Source of the DNA: Dipylidium caninum
Taxonomy: Eukaryota > Platyhelminthes > Cestoda > Cyclophyllidea > Dipylidiidae
Direction of reading: 5' to 3'
NCBI GenBank assembly: GCA_017562135.1
Contig: QEYB01001669.1
Coordinates: 1-64,000, forward strand
Length of the DNA: 64,000 bases
The notes under the pieces are model-generated. The model saw nothing but the letters and a program-made list of their open reading frames with translations. It was not told the origin of the DNA and did no database searches. This document shows, piece after piece, positions 25,914-39,414 of the stretch. How positions within the stretch are numbered: the first letter of the stretch is position 1; each line of letters begins with the position of its first letter. The position numbers and the translations under genes are program-made.

Positions 25914-28900
25914 CACATTCGCGGCCACCAGCCTCGCCAGAGGGGAGTGTCACCTCGTGAAGTCGGTCCCACGAGAATTTCCTCCCGGTGTGAGGGGGAA
26001 GCGTCGCAGTTTCTGTCTCCTCCCGTCTAAACAAAAGACGCGGATTGTGTGCTTGACAGCTCAAATGGCAAAAGGGGCCACGTGGGAAGCTCGAGAGACC
26101 CAACCTCGATTCGCAGACATGCGTTCGGGGGGCAACTTCGAGGGAGCACCTTTGAGCGAGTGGGGCAAGTGAGGTGGTGACACTGAGCAATGGCCGCCGC
26201 CGGGGGAATGTGGTGCCGAAGTGTGAGGTGGCTCCGTGCAACGAGGACGCAACCTAACCGAGACAAAGGCAGTTGTTTGGGGAAAATACGTGGCGGTCTG
26301 CGGGTGTAGGAGATGCCCGTAAAGGCGGAGATTTCCTTTGGGAAGCGGAGTGCCTTCGTAGAGAGGCTCGTGAGAGCTGAATCCATTGTGAGGAAAATCT
26401 CCCGACTGGCTGCGGAATGTTGGCGTGACGCAGGGATGGCTGGACGCAATGATAGCTCGGTGAAAGCGGCTATCGGGAGGATGTGAGGAGCACAACACGC
26501 CGCCAAGAGACCGAGTCGGAGACTAACCGGCGTCGAAATCTTGGCACTGCGAATAAACCCGTGGGTGGTGTGACGCCCTGCGTTCACACCAAGAGCTTTC
26601 ATGTTGAAAAGGCCGACGCAGTAACACAAACTGCCTAACAATTGTGCATTTGATCCTCTCAAATCGTCCTCCCATGGCTCTACACGCCATAGGCAGGTCA
26701 CTCGCAGCGAGTTCTTCTCGGTGAACTCTGATTTTTCTTAAAAGGATGGCGGGACGAGACGAGAACCAGTCCAAGATCGACAGGAAATCTTTGCTTCGGA
26801 CCGTATTCTTAAGGCGAGTTCGGTGTGGAAAGGTTCGAGATGAGCGCCACATGAATGAACTCAGACGAATTTGAATGAGCAGTCTTCATATATGCATCTC
26901 CGCTTCCTCCGGTGCAGAATCCAACCCTGCTTGAACCGGCTGATTATAATTGGTGGTGAAAAACAGATCACCTTTGAAAATATTGCAATGGAAAGGGGCG
27001 CATTTTGAACTCGGAAAACCGTACCCCTCCACCTCCACTGCAAATATGACTCTGATAAGAGAAGTTTGCGGGGCGTGCGGTGGGCCATGCGAGGACAAAA
27101 ATGCATGATGCGCCTTGAAAGACGAATGAAAGGCTCACTTGGAAGAAGTATCGCCAGCGACTGGATGATGTACGGACAACAGTCCGAGAAAAGTGGCCGG
27201 CTGTGTTCATGGAGGAGGAAGGACATCGTACAGCGGGGTGAAAATGTCAGGCCGCATGCGCCTTTGGCGATTCGTCAAAACATTGCAGAAGTAGGCTGAG
27301 AAAATCTCTCGCATCCACCCTCCGACTATCACTTGTTTTTGGTCCTTAACAAATTCTTTTAAGGGAAACAAATTCCTAAATGAAGAGGATGTCAAACAAG
27401 CACTGGTTAAATTTTTCGCACGCTGGGAAGAAATGACTAATAACAATGGCAGTTGTATTGTTTGATAAATTTTGTTGACAATAAACAACATTATAAAAGG
27501 TTTTATTCCACAAAGTGACAGAACTCTCAGGTCTCTGGCCTGATATGTTCCTCACGTCTCTGTGAGTTGAAGGACTGGAAAGGGGTTGTGGGGCTCGAGA
27601 GCGGCTAACTGAGAGGTGTCAGTGTGGTTCAACCACTGGGGCAACTAAATGACTTGCGCATCCGTTCGCAATGACCGAAGGATGAGCACGGCGACAATGT
27701 CGGGAGACAGCATCCCCGGTGGGAGAGGGAGTCTTCGGAATCACTGGAATGGGGAGTATTTGACACGAAGTGGTGTCGATGCACTCGCGGTGGACGTATT
27801 AAACGCCACCCGATCTCATGAGGGAGAGGCAACTGAGCCGAGCACCATTCGACGGCGTGGAACCACAATGCTCGAAAGGGAGGACGGAAGAGGACCTTTC
27901 GGGAGCAATCCCTTTTCTCACTCCACAACTAAATCGGGCGGAAGTGTGGGAGACTAGTTGTGGAGACTACTTTTACGTGGACTCTCGTCATTCATGTGGA
28001 GTGTTCTGCCTAAACGAGGTAGCATAAACAGGGCCAACAACACACTCGCCCGACAAGGGAACGTCTTTTGACTCTCCGAGTCTTCATGCGCCTCAGAAGT
28101 GTTTTATTTGATGTAAATTGCCAACAGAATCCTCATCTACCAGCTACCGACTATCGTTTATGATGCTACACAACGGTGAATAATACTACAGTCTCGGAGG
28201 AATTGAAAAGAACCTTCGAGTTAAACTGTCCAGCTACAGTGAATGTTTTACTCCTGGACTTTAAGATGGCACAGCTTCCCGCCTCCTAAAACCCACCTCA
28301 ATCATGTGCACCCAGCATGTCGCCTACCGTTTATGCCGGAGTTTTCAACCAGAGACTCCTTTAGCTGTCAGAACCTTAAAAAACAAGGCTGTCAAAGGAA
28401 TTTGCGCAAAATCAGCGGGTAAATTAGGCGAAAGTTCGACAGGCAGTGGCGTAAAATGTGGCAGATTTCCGACTTAGGCTGCATGGGACGCAGCGAGCCG
28501 CGAGGCGACAAAGCGAGATGTCGAAGAGGAAGACCAGGAGCTGATAGACAGGTGGACAGGCGGTAGAGGCGGTGGGGGCGCATTTGAAGGAATTTTTTTG
28601 TGGCGGAATGATTTCTCGGAGGTAGCCTTATTGCGAGGCCAGAGAATACCCTGTCAGTGATGCTGACCGAACACTCGCAGTCCAACAAGCCGCCAAAAAT
28701 CGAGCCGGCGCGGCACCTCCTGCGAGTTCCTTACGGGCAGCACGTCCTCTTGCGAATATCGAAGGATTTGGAATGCCTCGTCTAAGACTCCAAGATGAAC
28801 AAATTTCAATCATCGCCAAGGCGACCGGACTAGGGATACCCTGCGGTTAATAGTGTGGAGGAAATCTCCAGAGGATGGAGGACTCGAATTTTCACTACCT

Positions 28901-29694
28901 CGTGGTAGACTCATGCGCGGTCTAGTCAAAATGTTGAATCGTTTTCTGCAATCCACTCAGAAGCCTCATCTAAGGCGTCGTACTTTATCATAAAGAGGGT
29001 TTAGGAATGAGTGAGATGCAAGGCTTGTTAACAAAGGCTTCACCTGCCACTGCCTTAAAGTTATTCCTCGGAGGTGCAGCCGATGCAAGACCAGAAGTGG
29101 CCAGACGGAAAGCCGAACCGAGTAAGGAGGATCTGTGTTCCGGGAGATTCCCCAGATTGTAACGGGGATTAAGGCTTTCACGTCCAATAGCAAAGGCTTC
29201 TCTAACTCAAAATCCGTCGGGCGCTCGGAGCTCGAGTCCGCAGGGCTTCACAAGCCGAGAAGTGAGGTCCCCTCTTGCGCCATTCAAGGTTGAGGCGCAC
29301 CCGCCTCATTTCTGCTCAGGTCATGAGTCTTGGCTCCCCGATGGTGAGTGAAAGACAAAGCGATCACCACGGCCTCGTTGACAGTCTTCACAGACCGAAG
29401 GTCCTTGTCATGTCCTTAAATAGCGGGAATCCTCTAAGGTGCTCCTGTGTGCTTTGACTGACATGGGAAGCTCACGAAGGCTGAGCCAACAGTTGTTTCC
29501 CCCGTCGGTGAAGTATCAAAATTTGAGGCACAAAGCCACTGTAAAGCGATTCATTCACTCCTCTCCCACTTGGCCTGCTAACCGCCCTTCTGCCGTCTCC
29601 AAGGGAGACTGGCAATTGTCAGCTGAAGTGGATGTACCGCTTCACGACAATTTACCGCGTTTAAAAAAGGAACAGAGTCGGTGAGCGTGGGCAT

Positions 29695-29881
29695 GCTTCA
29701 AATGGTTACTTGACCACTAAATAGCACGGAAGGTGGACATTTTACGGTCTTTCCTCCCCGCCCCCTCAACGCCTTGCAGTTCCTCTTTACAGGCGCAGTA
29801 AGTAAGACTACACTTGCGCTAATGGACCACTGTGCGGCGCAACACTCGTTTTATTTTAAAAGAACCTCGCGGCTTTTTGGC
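29695..29881 (+). repeat. Interspersed repeat, copy b in arm 2
   Basis: Counterpart of 7966-8145 on the opposite strand. It keeps the same landmarks with scattered substitutions, for example in the segment after ggcgcagtaagtaag. Confidence 0.7.
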
Positions 29882-30240
29882 CCAGACTCATTCACTGCGG
29901 CCATCATTGGTTACTCGAGGACCCTGCGGCACAATGTAAATGAGGCGCTTCAAACTGCCTCTTTCGCCGCGAAAACCCTTTCCGAGTCGACTCAGAACGG
30001 AGGTAACCGCCACAGTCACAAATGTATTTTCACGTACAAAAGTGGACGGAAGTGGACTGGGCAGGTACATCGGTGCGTCGAGGGGGAGCGAAGTCCCCGA
30101 AGTGGGCAGCGGGGCGGTGGGGAGGGGGGAGAAGTTTGCGGAGAAGACACGAGGTGCTCTTAGGGTTTCACGTGCACAGCAGAGAAAATCTGTGCGAAAG
30201 CCAAATGGAAGCGATCAATGGAAACAACAAATTCTAACTT

Positions 30241-30457
30241 TCAAGGTGTCATGCGTATGCAAACGACCTTCGTGACTGGTGAAAAGAACAGCAAAAATTA
30301 TTGCTCACCTTACCTTCGCGGACTTTGGCTTTTGGTGTCTGCACTGAAAAAGGAGACGGTCTCTCAGTCAATGCGTCGCATGAAATTGTGTCATTAAGGC
30401 AACCAACCTACTCAAAAAATAGGCCACTGAGAGGAGAAGGGGCAAGTCGGCTCGCAT
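30241..30457 (-). CDS. Candidate small secreted peptide, arm 2 copy
   Basis: Minus-strand exons are 30412-30457, 30314-30343 and 30241-30275. The leader exon is the same as in arm 1. Exon 2 has one Lys-to-Glu change (cgcaaag to cgcgaag just before the donor), exon 3 has one Thr-to-Ile change, and the stop codon is TGA instead of TAA at the same place. Two introns keep their borders, although the sequence beyond the stop is diverged. Preservation of length despite the change of stop codon is mild support for a real peptide. Confidence 0.33.
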
Positions 30458-30496
30458 CCCTGCCGCAGCAACGTGCGCTGCGTCTCGGCCCTGCCA

Positions 30497-30504
30497 CTTT
30501 TATA
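30497..30504 (-). promoter_or_regulatory. TATA box of the candidate peptide gene, arm 2
   Basis: Minus-strand TATAAAAG, 47 bp upstream of the ATG at 30455-30457, as in arm 1. Confidence 0.55.
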
Positions 30505-31430
30505 CGCAACGGGTCGACAACCGGCAGATGACGTGATTGGCGCTCGTGGAGAAGAGAGACGAGAACTGCTGCTGTGCTGCTACTGCTGATGATGATGATT
30601 GTGATGTAACCGCGAATAGGCAAGTTTTGCGTCGAGTCGGATTGCGTCCAGTCAACAAGAACATCAACCTGGATCGGCGTGTGAGGCGGTGCCCACCTTT
30701 AATTGTCTGTGTGATGGCAATGACGCCTTTTTCAAGTAGAACATCTACCTTCCATGCTAGGAGCAGGGCTACATGAGACGGCTAAGTTACTTCTTGCTAA
30801 CAAAGTGGCCATGAAGTCGCCAGACCTCTTATCTGGACCATCGGTAGTCGCCTTCCAGGGAGATCAGGAAGCAGTCTGCCCCAATGAGTGCAGCAACCAC
30901 GACTGCGGTGTCATGAGGAATCCCCTCTCCGCTGTGCTGCACAATGGGTTGCTAAGCTTTGCACAGCCTCTACACCTCTCGCTTCATACTCATGTGTAAA
31001 AATGCATAAAGTCTGAGTTCCCAACGCAATAGTAGGCTCTCTAGGAGTTTGTGGGTGCTTTCGTCTCAACGCACATCATTTTTGAGACTTCCACTGTGAG
31101 TGTTACCTCCTCTACTTCTGAAGTCTATTGTGTCCCGCACTATGGTAGGCGTCACAGCTAAAGGTGGAGGATTTCTGCCTGCATTTAACAAGAGAGCTCC
31201 ACAGACCCGTTATTGTTACAGCGGCCTATGGCTCACTTCAGCAGAACATCCTCTGAACGATTCCGTGTAATCGCCGGTAGTGATGAGCCGAGAATTTCCT
31301 TCCCTTTGGGCAGTTAGTTAATTACCGTCGTTACTCGCTTGACAGACACATGAAATTCGCGACTCGAGCCGTTGGAAGTGGAATTGGAAGGTAGGAGAGG
31401 AGAGAGACCCCATAAACGAATCCTAACAGC

Positions 31431-31549
31431 AGCCGCGAAACAAGTGTTGCGCCTGTGAAGAGGGACTGCGAGGCGTTGAGGGGGCATGGAGGGGAAACAG
31501 TATAAAGTCCGCCTTCCGTGCCATCCGGTGGTCATGTAACCATTTGAGC
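31431..31549 (-). repeat. Interspersed repeat, copy a in arm 2
   Basis: Counterpart of 6269-6389. On its minus strand it reads from aaatggttac through gcacggaagg to cgcggct. It also carries a TATAAAG on the plus strand (31501), but no reading frame follows that would support a promoter role. Confidence 0.7.
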
Positions 31550-33171
31550 TGCCTTTGAGCGGAGGCCCCACACCTCAAACGCCTTTCATCAGCAAAATCA
31601 CATACTTTGCAGCTCGGTGATCACAAGTTGTTCAAGAAACGTGACATGTGCCTTTACTCCAAGGATAGTAGGTCGGCAATCGGAGCTGCGGCTGTCAAGT
31701 GTGAGCCTTCACTTCTTGCCAACTGCGTGGGGCAGTCTGAGCACCCGCTGATAATTAAAATGATCTGCCTATCTGTTAGTTTCACTCTCATCATACGGGT
31801 AGTTTCATTAGCCTTATATGTGAAACAGGCCTTCGGTACACATTAGCAGTGGTGAGGTGCCTCGTGGCCCGCCTCCTCCTCCTCCAAAAGCTCCGTCACT
31901 TGCGCCAGCTGAACATGAGGTAGGTGAACATGTCACTCGTGTCTCTGGATCCGCCCGTTAAAGTAAAATCTAATTTTTACACCTTCAAGACCGCCTGATC
32001 AGCTTGACCAGGGCTGAGTCTTGGTCTCCCACAAAGACTGCCATCTCAGCGGGATAAGGGCAAATATAGCCAAACTGAAATTTCAGAAGAAACGAGACAG
32101 TGAAGGAGATGGGATTCTAGGGCGTTGGACAGCAACAGTACAAGCTGGGAGCCCTTTGCAGCAAAAGCTAAGAGCTCTTTGGCTCAAGAGTTGCCAGTAA
32201 ATGCCCCTGAGTCTACTTGCAGGTAAAAATTTAAGTTATTAGAGGAATACGACTTCATTCGGGTTAAAGGCATGTAGACTGCTCTGGCTCTGGCGCTCCG
32301 CCTTTCTCGCTACTCAGTGGCCCCTTGATGCCCCGACCGGGAAAGACTGTTGTCCGCTGGCCTCTTCCTCCACTCTACCACGCCAAGGGTTGCGGATAAT
32401 GTGGGAAGCAGTTGGTATTTCATCTCTGGATTTCCATTTACGGTTTGGGGGTAAAATTGCAACTTATCCGAGACTTGTGAATATCTGTCAGCCAAAAGTC
32501 TTAAGGAGGATGCTGAGGGGAAAAGGAAGGAAGGAAGGGAGGAAGGTGGGCTGTTTGTTGCCGTTTCCAAATTTTCCTCTTAACGAGACTCTGACTTTTC
32601 TGTTTAATGGGCACCAGTGCACAGCAAACCACTGCGAAATGGACCAAATTAGCGAACTGGGCGACATCGGCAACTGGTAATCTTGCAAGATGGAGGACCA
32701 CAAGGGGGGCCCCTTGCGGAGCTGTCTGCAGTAAGGTGAGTGAGCCGCGGCATGATCTCCTCCAGCTGGCGGTCAACTTCACAGACCTCTGCGATTGTCA
32801 ACCCCCTCAACTGTGACAACGCCGCGCTAGACTGCGGGTCCTCGTGGGGCGGACCACGCCGCGGCCACTTGGGGGCTGAGTGCGTCGTTGACGGGACACC
32901 AGGACAATTCACCCAGTCTTCTTAAAATCATGAGCATTCCTGTTCTAGCTTGAGTAGTTCAACGGCGGAGGGTCTCGACTATCGCCTCGCGCTGATCTGC
33001 AACGCCAAACCCTTCTGGAGGTAAGTCAGAATCGGGTAATCACGACACCGTATAAGTACCAAGACATTGTTCTTTTTTTATAAAAAGAGCATGTTCATTC
33101 GCCGAGTTCCATCATTCATCGCCGTTTTGGCAAGGAAGACCTGATGTGGTACTGCCCGACGCAGAACTCAG

Positions 33172-33327
33172 ATGGATGTGCCAGAATACGATGTGTACCG
33201 TCAGCGACGGTTTGTGCGGCGTTTCCAGGAGGAAATGAGAGCAGCCACCATAAAAACTTATGGGAAACCCGTGAGCCCCACAATCCCAATGCTGCCAGCC
33301 TGCGTGGCGTTGGTGGCAATTTGGTAA
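33172..33327 (+). other. Open exon-like segment in arm 2, broken in arm 1
   Basis: The frame starting ATG at 33172 reads MDVPEYDVYRQRRFVRRF and runs 51 codons to a consensus donor (tttg|gtaagc). It could splice in frame into the open segment 33361-33590 (CGTEELERLRGAQEPP and onward). The arm 1 counterpart (about 4460-4620, minus strand) has lost the frame by small indels. I recognise no family, and reading frames on the opposite strand are also open, so coding status is undecided. Confidence 0.2.
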
Positions 33328-34025
33328 GCCGTTGACTTCGGGGCAGCTGCTTCACTCCCCTCCTTCCACGTCCATTGACAAGTGGGACGGAAGAGCTTGA
33401 ACGGCTGCGTGGAGCGCAAGAGCCACCCAGCGAAGTGGCACTCCGTTGGTGCCGTAGGGACTCCGCACAACGAAGTAGGAGACGATCGGGTCTTCTTCCA
33501 ATAGCGAAACTCCAGCGACTATTCGAGGCGGACTTTACCAACCCAACGTCTCGACGAGCTCAGCCCTTCAGCGCGTTATTCTGCCACAAGTGAGAGGAGA
33601 CTGGCATAAGATTCAGCTGATTGCTTTAACTTGGCTCGGAGCTAGGCCCTCGATTGAATGTGGTGGCATTTCGCAGATTGGCCCCGTGGCGCCTACTGCG
33701 AGAGAGTGGAAGAATCCCCTTCTTCAGACCCTGTTCATTACAGGTGAAGAGACAGTCTTAGACGCAGCCACTGTGGTAGGATGAAGGCACAAACGAGAGG
33801 GCTATTTGTGCCAAATCGAGCCTTGTGAGGGTGTTTAGCGTAGTACCATCCCTCGTCTGCCTGCCCGCAGGAGAGAATGGGGCGCAATAGTAAACACTCG
33901 CCGCGCTTACGGTAAATGACGTTACAAAGAAGTAGCAATTTCCACTGGGGAATGTAAAGTGGACTTCCAAAGGGGATCTGCAGGTGATAAACTTCATTGC
34001 CCTTGGTAAAGTGGGCGGCATCTAA

Positions 34026-34056
34026 TGGAGAGGAGGAGGAGGAGGAGGAGGAGGAG
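34026..34056. repeat. GGA trinucleotide tract, arm 2
   Basis: About nine units. The arm 1 counterpart near 3708-3720 has only four TCC units, the opposite length bias to the 5911 tract. Confidence 0.9.
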
Positions 34057-37000
34057 GCCGAGGCAAGGACGGCGGGGGTTAGGAAGATGCCTTGAAACCG
34101 CGCCATTTCCACCAGTACCAGGCGAAACCGCCGTTTTGATGGCTAATTTATGCCAACATGCGACCTACCATCGCTGGCCGTGGGCGGTCTTGAAACTCGT
34201 AAGTTGCGAAGAAGCGGACCTCTCGCCCGTTGGTGGTCACAATTAGAAAAAAATACATCCTCACCCTCAAAGCGTCCTGTTAGACGGCGGTGAGGACTGA
34301 GGTGGTTTAGCAGGCATCAAACGGCCGAAAGGGGATCGCGAGAGAGATAGAAATGGCCACCTCGGAAATGGTCCAACCTTGGACAAAGCTGTGGCCTCTG
34401 ACAGCCTCGGTCTGAACAGTAGAAAATAAATCGTGAACTAGCGACAGCCTGAAGAGCTCAAGTTGTGCCAGCTCTGTGCTCACGTTGACTCAAAAGGTGG
34501 TGGACCATCAATGGCCTCAAGTGTAAAGGCATTGACTTGTCTTACATTCACTTTAAATTCATCTTTGGCCCACTTGGGCATTGTTTTTGCCACCAGAGCA
34601 CAGAGAGTTGATTGCCACCCAACTCTGTTGGCAGTGGACACGAGTTGGCCCTCATGGCGACCTCCCCATTCCACGTTGCAAGGAGGGCAGGTTTGAGACA
34701 CGAAGGAAATGTCAGTGTGGCAACAGAAAACTCTCTAACCACTGTTATTTGCCTTGTTTTCACTCAGCGCATACGGAGTTTCTTCCGAAAGGAAAGGTGG
34801 CGGTAAAATCAGAAGAGTCTTCTGAAAACGAGGAAACAATGGTAACTGATGTACTGCCGTGCTGTCGTGCCAGCATCCACGGACATCTTTAATAACTGCG
34901 ACCAGAATTTCTGCTAGTCTTCTTCGGAGAGCGTTTAGGATTGTTGTGGATAAGTTGACTGGTACCATCAGAAGCGAATGCAGGTGACACGTGAAGTTAG
35001 CCTGAAGCTTTGAATTAGGAGATACATTCAATTAAAGCCAGATATCAAGACTAGCATCATTTGCTGGGGAATAAATCCTCTTATACGGCAGAGGAGAAGG
35101 CAAGTAACTCGTAAATACAATGCTGCTGAACAGCTTAATAATAACCATCTTGTTTGTTAGGCTGGAAACTATGAAAGAGGCGCTAGTTTAATATGTTTTC
35201 AGCGGTAGTTGAGATATAGTCATTTTTACATGCGCTTTATTGTGCGTTTAAAAAACTTAGAAGCATTATCCTTGCTTGATTCGTATTTTTTTTCTTATAT
35301 GCAGTTTTCATTTTGATTTTCGCGGAAACCAGAGGAAAAGAAAAACGCGATTTACATCTACTTCTCTTGTACGAGCTTAAAGTGCATCGTAGCGCAGCTC
35401 AACAGGCTCCAGGAAACATTGACTAGGCACTCGGAGATGGATCCACTAATGAAAGGAAAGCTCGATAGTTCTCCTCCTAAAAGAATCGTATAAACGATTT
35501 GCTTGTCGTAGACGAGTTGGAAAGAAGACCACCGGCCTATGTTGATGACGAGGAGGAATGAAGGACAACGGAAAAACCGATCCGCACATGGAAATATTCG
35601 TTGACTTGGACCTTAGCTAGGAACTCCCCATAAGGTTACGGCTGCGTTAAATGATATGTGCTAAATAAATAAAGGAAAAAGAAGTTGGATTCATATGTGT
35701 CAAGCGCACGGACTGACATAACTGCAGATAATTGAGAGACCTCAAGAGCGAGTGAGATTTTTCTAGGATAGTAGAAAACGTTCAAGCCCCAGGACACACC
35801 TCTAAGTTGAAACATGATAAAAAGTTATGGCTGCATGGTGGAATGCCCAAAGCATGGCCCCTTGCCCCTTCCCACAACGGTCAGGAGCAACCGAAAGCGG
35901 CGAAGTCCACCCTCAACCGTGAAACTGATGTCCTACATGGAGAGAAACTTATAATGCAAAGAATTCACCTTGTTTACCCGATATTTCTTAGGCCGACAAT
36001 TACGTTTTTCACAATCACGAAAAATTTTGAAGAGAAAAACTCCGAAAAACAAAGTGATATTAATAAAGATTTGGAATCGCTTTTTAACTGCAAATATTAC
36101 GTCTTTTTTTAAAGGCATGAACAAATGCCCAAGCGTGGGCAGAAATTCTTGGATACCAGTGTAAGTTATTTCAACTGAATGTAGTATATATAATGCGAAA
36201 GACTGTCCTTTTTTCTTTCTTTTTATCTTCAACAATCGTTTCATAGCCTCCAACCTAATAGTACCAGGATAAGCCCGAATGAATTAGTTAATCCAGGAGA
36301 TTGTAATTTTACATGCATTCACATTGCCTTCCTAGCGCTTTGCTAATGCTGCTAATAGACAAAAGAGAGAAGACGAGCGTCGTGGAGGATGTGAGACAAG
36401 CAATTAACCCGTCTGTGCCGAGTTAATGATTATGTCACATAGCCGAGACGACTTATAAGAAAGATCCAAGTAACCACTTTGTGAAGCAGATTAGTCTTTC
36501 ACATCAACAGACAAGGACGCATGCTTTCGGTGGTGGCTCAACTGGCGACTAACAAAGTCCAACCGGACACCGGCCATTCTTCCCCCTAATCATTCTAGTT
36601 CTCACCCTGCCACCGCATGAAATTTGTTACACAGAAAGAAATTATGAGAGCCTTCGAAATTACCCTGATGGAGTAAAAAGACTTTTAAAGTCATCATCAG
36701 ACTGCAAACAAAAGACGAAATTTGCCATACTGTAGCATTTTCATTTTTTTCTTCGGCAAGTTACCAGGCAACGCTGTTAGAATTAGCAAAGTAATGCCCA
36801 GTCTAATGTGGTGGTTTTATGCCAACTGGTAGTTTCTTGAGTAGTAAAAATTGGCTCCACTTTGCTACGCCCAAACTACATGTGGCAATTAATTGGGTAT
36901 TCTGCATGAAGCATCTATTTTCCTAGTTAAGAGATGTTGGTGCCCTCCGCACCATCACATTTAATGCAAACTCCACATGCTTTCAATTACATTGGAGATA

Positions 37001-37818
37001 TTAACAAAAGAGCCGAGCATCGCGCGGTGCCGTGTTAGGACATGCAAGCCACTGGTTGTTAGGAGGTCACAAATACGTTTGTGGTTTAGTAAAACAAATT
37101 TTTAAGTAAACAGTAGAGTACGAAGCAGAGGAAATGGAAAGAGTTAATCGTGAATTAGTCCTGAAGATGAGTGACGCTTTTTTCTTATGCGAACCTTTGT
37201 GAGTTTAGCTCAGAAATTTTGTCTTAAAGTACATAGTCATCGATGTGTTGTTATTTAACGATGAACACACTTGGTGCTTTCTTCCCCTGTTTGTTTAATG
37301 ATATGTTCATCACTTCTTGCAAGTAGCCCACCTATCTTCTCTATAGAAAAGACAAATAGTCTCTCGTAGCTGTCTCCGCGTCTAATGCTGCAAAACAACT
37401 TCAAAGCTGTTTGGGCACTTCTGACAGTAGTGCCGCTCTCATTTGCTAATTTTTTCTTCAAGAACTTTTAAATTACCGTAGTACGCTATGAGTTGTAACT
37501 TCCACTGTTTCTAGACGGTTTTAGTCACTGAAAAGCTAGGTATCAGTGCACCCAACTCACTGTGGCCTAAATTCATCGTTACTTACGTTTAGACCAAGAA
37601 CACCGCAGATAAACAGGAACATAAGGCTGGCTATTTATAGGCTTTTGCCAATTCTTCTCTACTGATAATTTGCTGCGCCGTTTGTTCTAAGTTGTACTCA
37701 GCCTACTGCGAATCTTCCATAATGCCTCGAGTGATGACTTTTATGAACTCATTGGTTCAAGCCAACCGCGTGTGCAGAATGACGTTACAATGTCGTTTTA
37801 CAAGTTAACGTAGATACT

Positions 37819-37824
37819 TTTATT
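37819..37824 (-). terminator. Poly(A) signal after the conserved terminal exon, arm 2
   Basis: Minus-strand AATAAA, 52 bp downstream of the TAA at 37876-37878. Confidence 0.6.
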
Positions 37825-37875
37825 TATCGAAAGGTAGGAGTAGCCACTTTTGAATAACCTCGATGTTAGAAACCC

Positions 37876-38079
37876 TTAGTTGACAAGAGGAAGGCGGGGA
37901 AAGGAATTCACTTTGACAAATATTTTACTCTCTGATTCTCGTTTATCATCAGCGGTGGCAATTTGTCCAACATATTGGCGGTTGATAATAATCTTGGGAA
38001 CAAATAGAGTGTTGCCATAAATCATAACGTGAACTTCGGCTTCAGGATAAGCGTTAGACAAAGTATATCGGAACACAGT
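37876..38079 (-). CDS. Terminal exon of an unidentified gene, arm 2
   Basis: On the minus strand a pyrimidine-rich acceptor (ctgtttttag) is followed by a 67-codon open segment starting TVFRYTLSNAYPEAEVHV and ending SFPRLPLVN before TAA, with AATAAA 52 bp further on. The composition is protein-like and the same frame is open in arm 3. Upstream exons are uncertain. A second frame of the same segment is also open for part of its length. I do not recognise the family. Confidence 0.5.
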   Translation of the reverse strand, partial: TVFRYTLSNAYPEAEVHVMIYGNTLFVPKIIINRQYVGQIATADDKRESESKIFVKVNSFPRLPLVN

Positions 38080-38543
38080 CTAAAAACAGAATGCAATGCA
38101 TAGCGATATCCAGCCGTACGAAGGGGTGTTAAACAATGCATATGGCAAAATTTGAGTCTGTCGGGAAGAGAGGAATCTGCAACAGTAAATAATGCACTGG
38201 ATTTCAACGGTATATATAGTTTATAATAAAATAAACTATTTTTCGTACACAGACCCATTTTCATGTGATTTTCTCATAAACGACTAATTTTAACTCGGGA
38301 CATGTTTAAAGGAATAGACAGTCTGTGCCTAGCCAGTGAAATTATTGGCTAAAATGAGATATTATCTTTGATAGTAGGCGATTTTTAATTTTCGTATTCG
38401 TGAGCTAACAGATGCTTTAATTATTACTCCTTCTATTTACTGTAAAATGCGGAGATGTGTGGAAGGCATTCCGATATTGTCATGTTATACGAATCGTTCT
38501 ATTTGTTATTCTAGTATCGAAAGCTTTGAATGCATCTCAAGGG

Positions 38544-38753
38544 TTACATTTCGTATAAACTTGTCTCATAAGTGATGAGACGTGCACAGGGCTCGGGAGG
38601 CTTATGCACCTTGAATTGCCGAAACGAGTACACGCAGACCGCTAAACTAACTGTTGCGTAATAGCCGTTAAATATAATCAACTTAAGGCAAGTTGTGGCT
38701 GGTATTAAGTCTATTTTGAGGGTTGATAATACGGGAAAATAACTGAAAAGCAT
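38544..38753 (-). CDS. Possible upstream exon with a membrane segment, arm 2
   Basis: A 69-codon frame starting MLFSYFPVLSTLKID contains a hydrophobic stretch (IIFNGYYATVSLAVCVYSF) that could span a membrane. It is open in both arms, and the only length change between them is an in-frame 6-bp difference. It lies on the same strand as the terminal exon at 37876, about 460 bp upstream, and a gtaacc donor overlaps its end. Membership in that gene is an inference. Confidence 0.25.
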   Translation of the reverse strand: MLFSYFPVLSTLKIDLIPATTCLKLIIFNGYYATVSLAVCVYSFRQFKVHKPPEPCARLITYETSLYEM

Positions 38754-39371
38754 GTTTCAGGTACAGTGTTCAGTGCTTCTGGATGAGATCCCGTTAAAAA
38801 TTCGCGCCATTTCTGTGAATGTATTTCGATATGCATACAAAAAATACACCACTCGACAGTGCTTATAACAGTTTACACCGTATTAGACCAGAATGTCAGT
38901 TTTATTGTCTTGTTTTATCTCCGGAAAACACATATTCGTGCTCGACTTTGATTCCAATTATATTCGGAAACAAAAGAGTGTACACTTCATGAGTTGTTTG
39001 CATTAGGTAAATTAGAGGCTTTAAAATCGAATCCAGCCGCCAAGGTCACCAGCCTTTTTGATTTGCGTACTTTAACGTTATCACATGCATTTAAACGTTT
39101 TCGTCTTGGAAGAGGGAGAAGGAGTACGCCAGCTCCACTTCCAATTAAGATTGGTGCTTTCAACTCAAAATGTTTCAAATTTGCCACAATTAACCACCCA
39201 AATCTCGCGCAACTTTGTTACCAAAATAATGGATAACGTTTGTCCGCCTTCTAGCCAGTGCGATTATCTACTAAACCTAAGTTGTGTTGTTTGTAACCTC
39301 ACATGGTTGGTAAAAAGTAGTGGAAAACCAATCACGTTGCGCTGCGGGACTTGGTAGGGTAGAGCTGAGAG

Positions 39372-39377
39372 TATAAA
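39372..39377 (+). promoter_or_regulatory. TATA box of secreted-protein gene, arm 2
   Basis: TATAAA lies 43 bp upstream of the ATG at 39415, implying a very short 5' untranslated region. Confidence 0.7.
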
Positions 39378-39414
39378 TGAGACATCTTTTACGCCGTGAT
39401 GAAGAAGCGACAAC

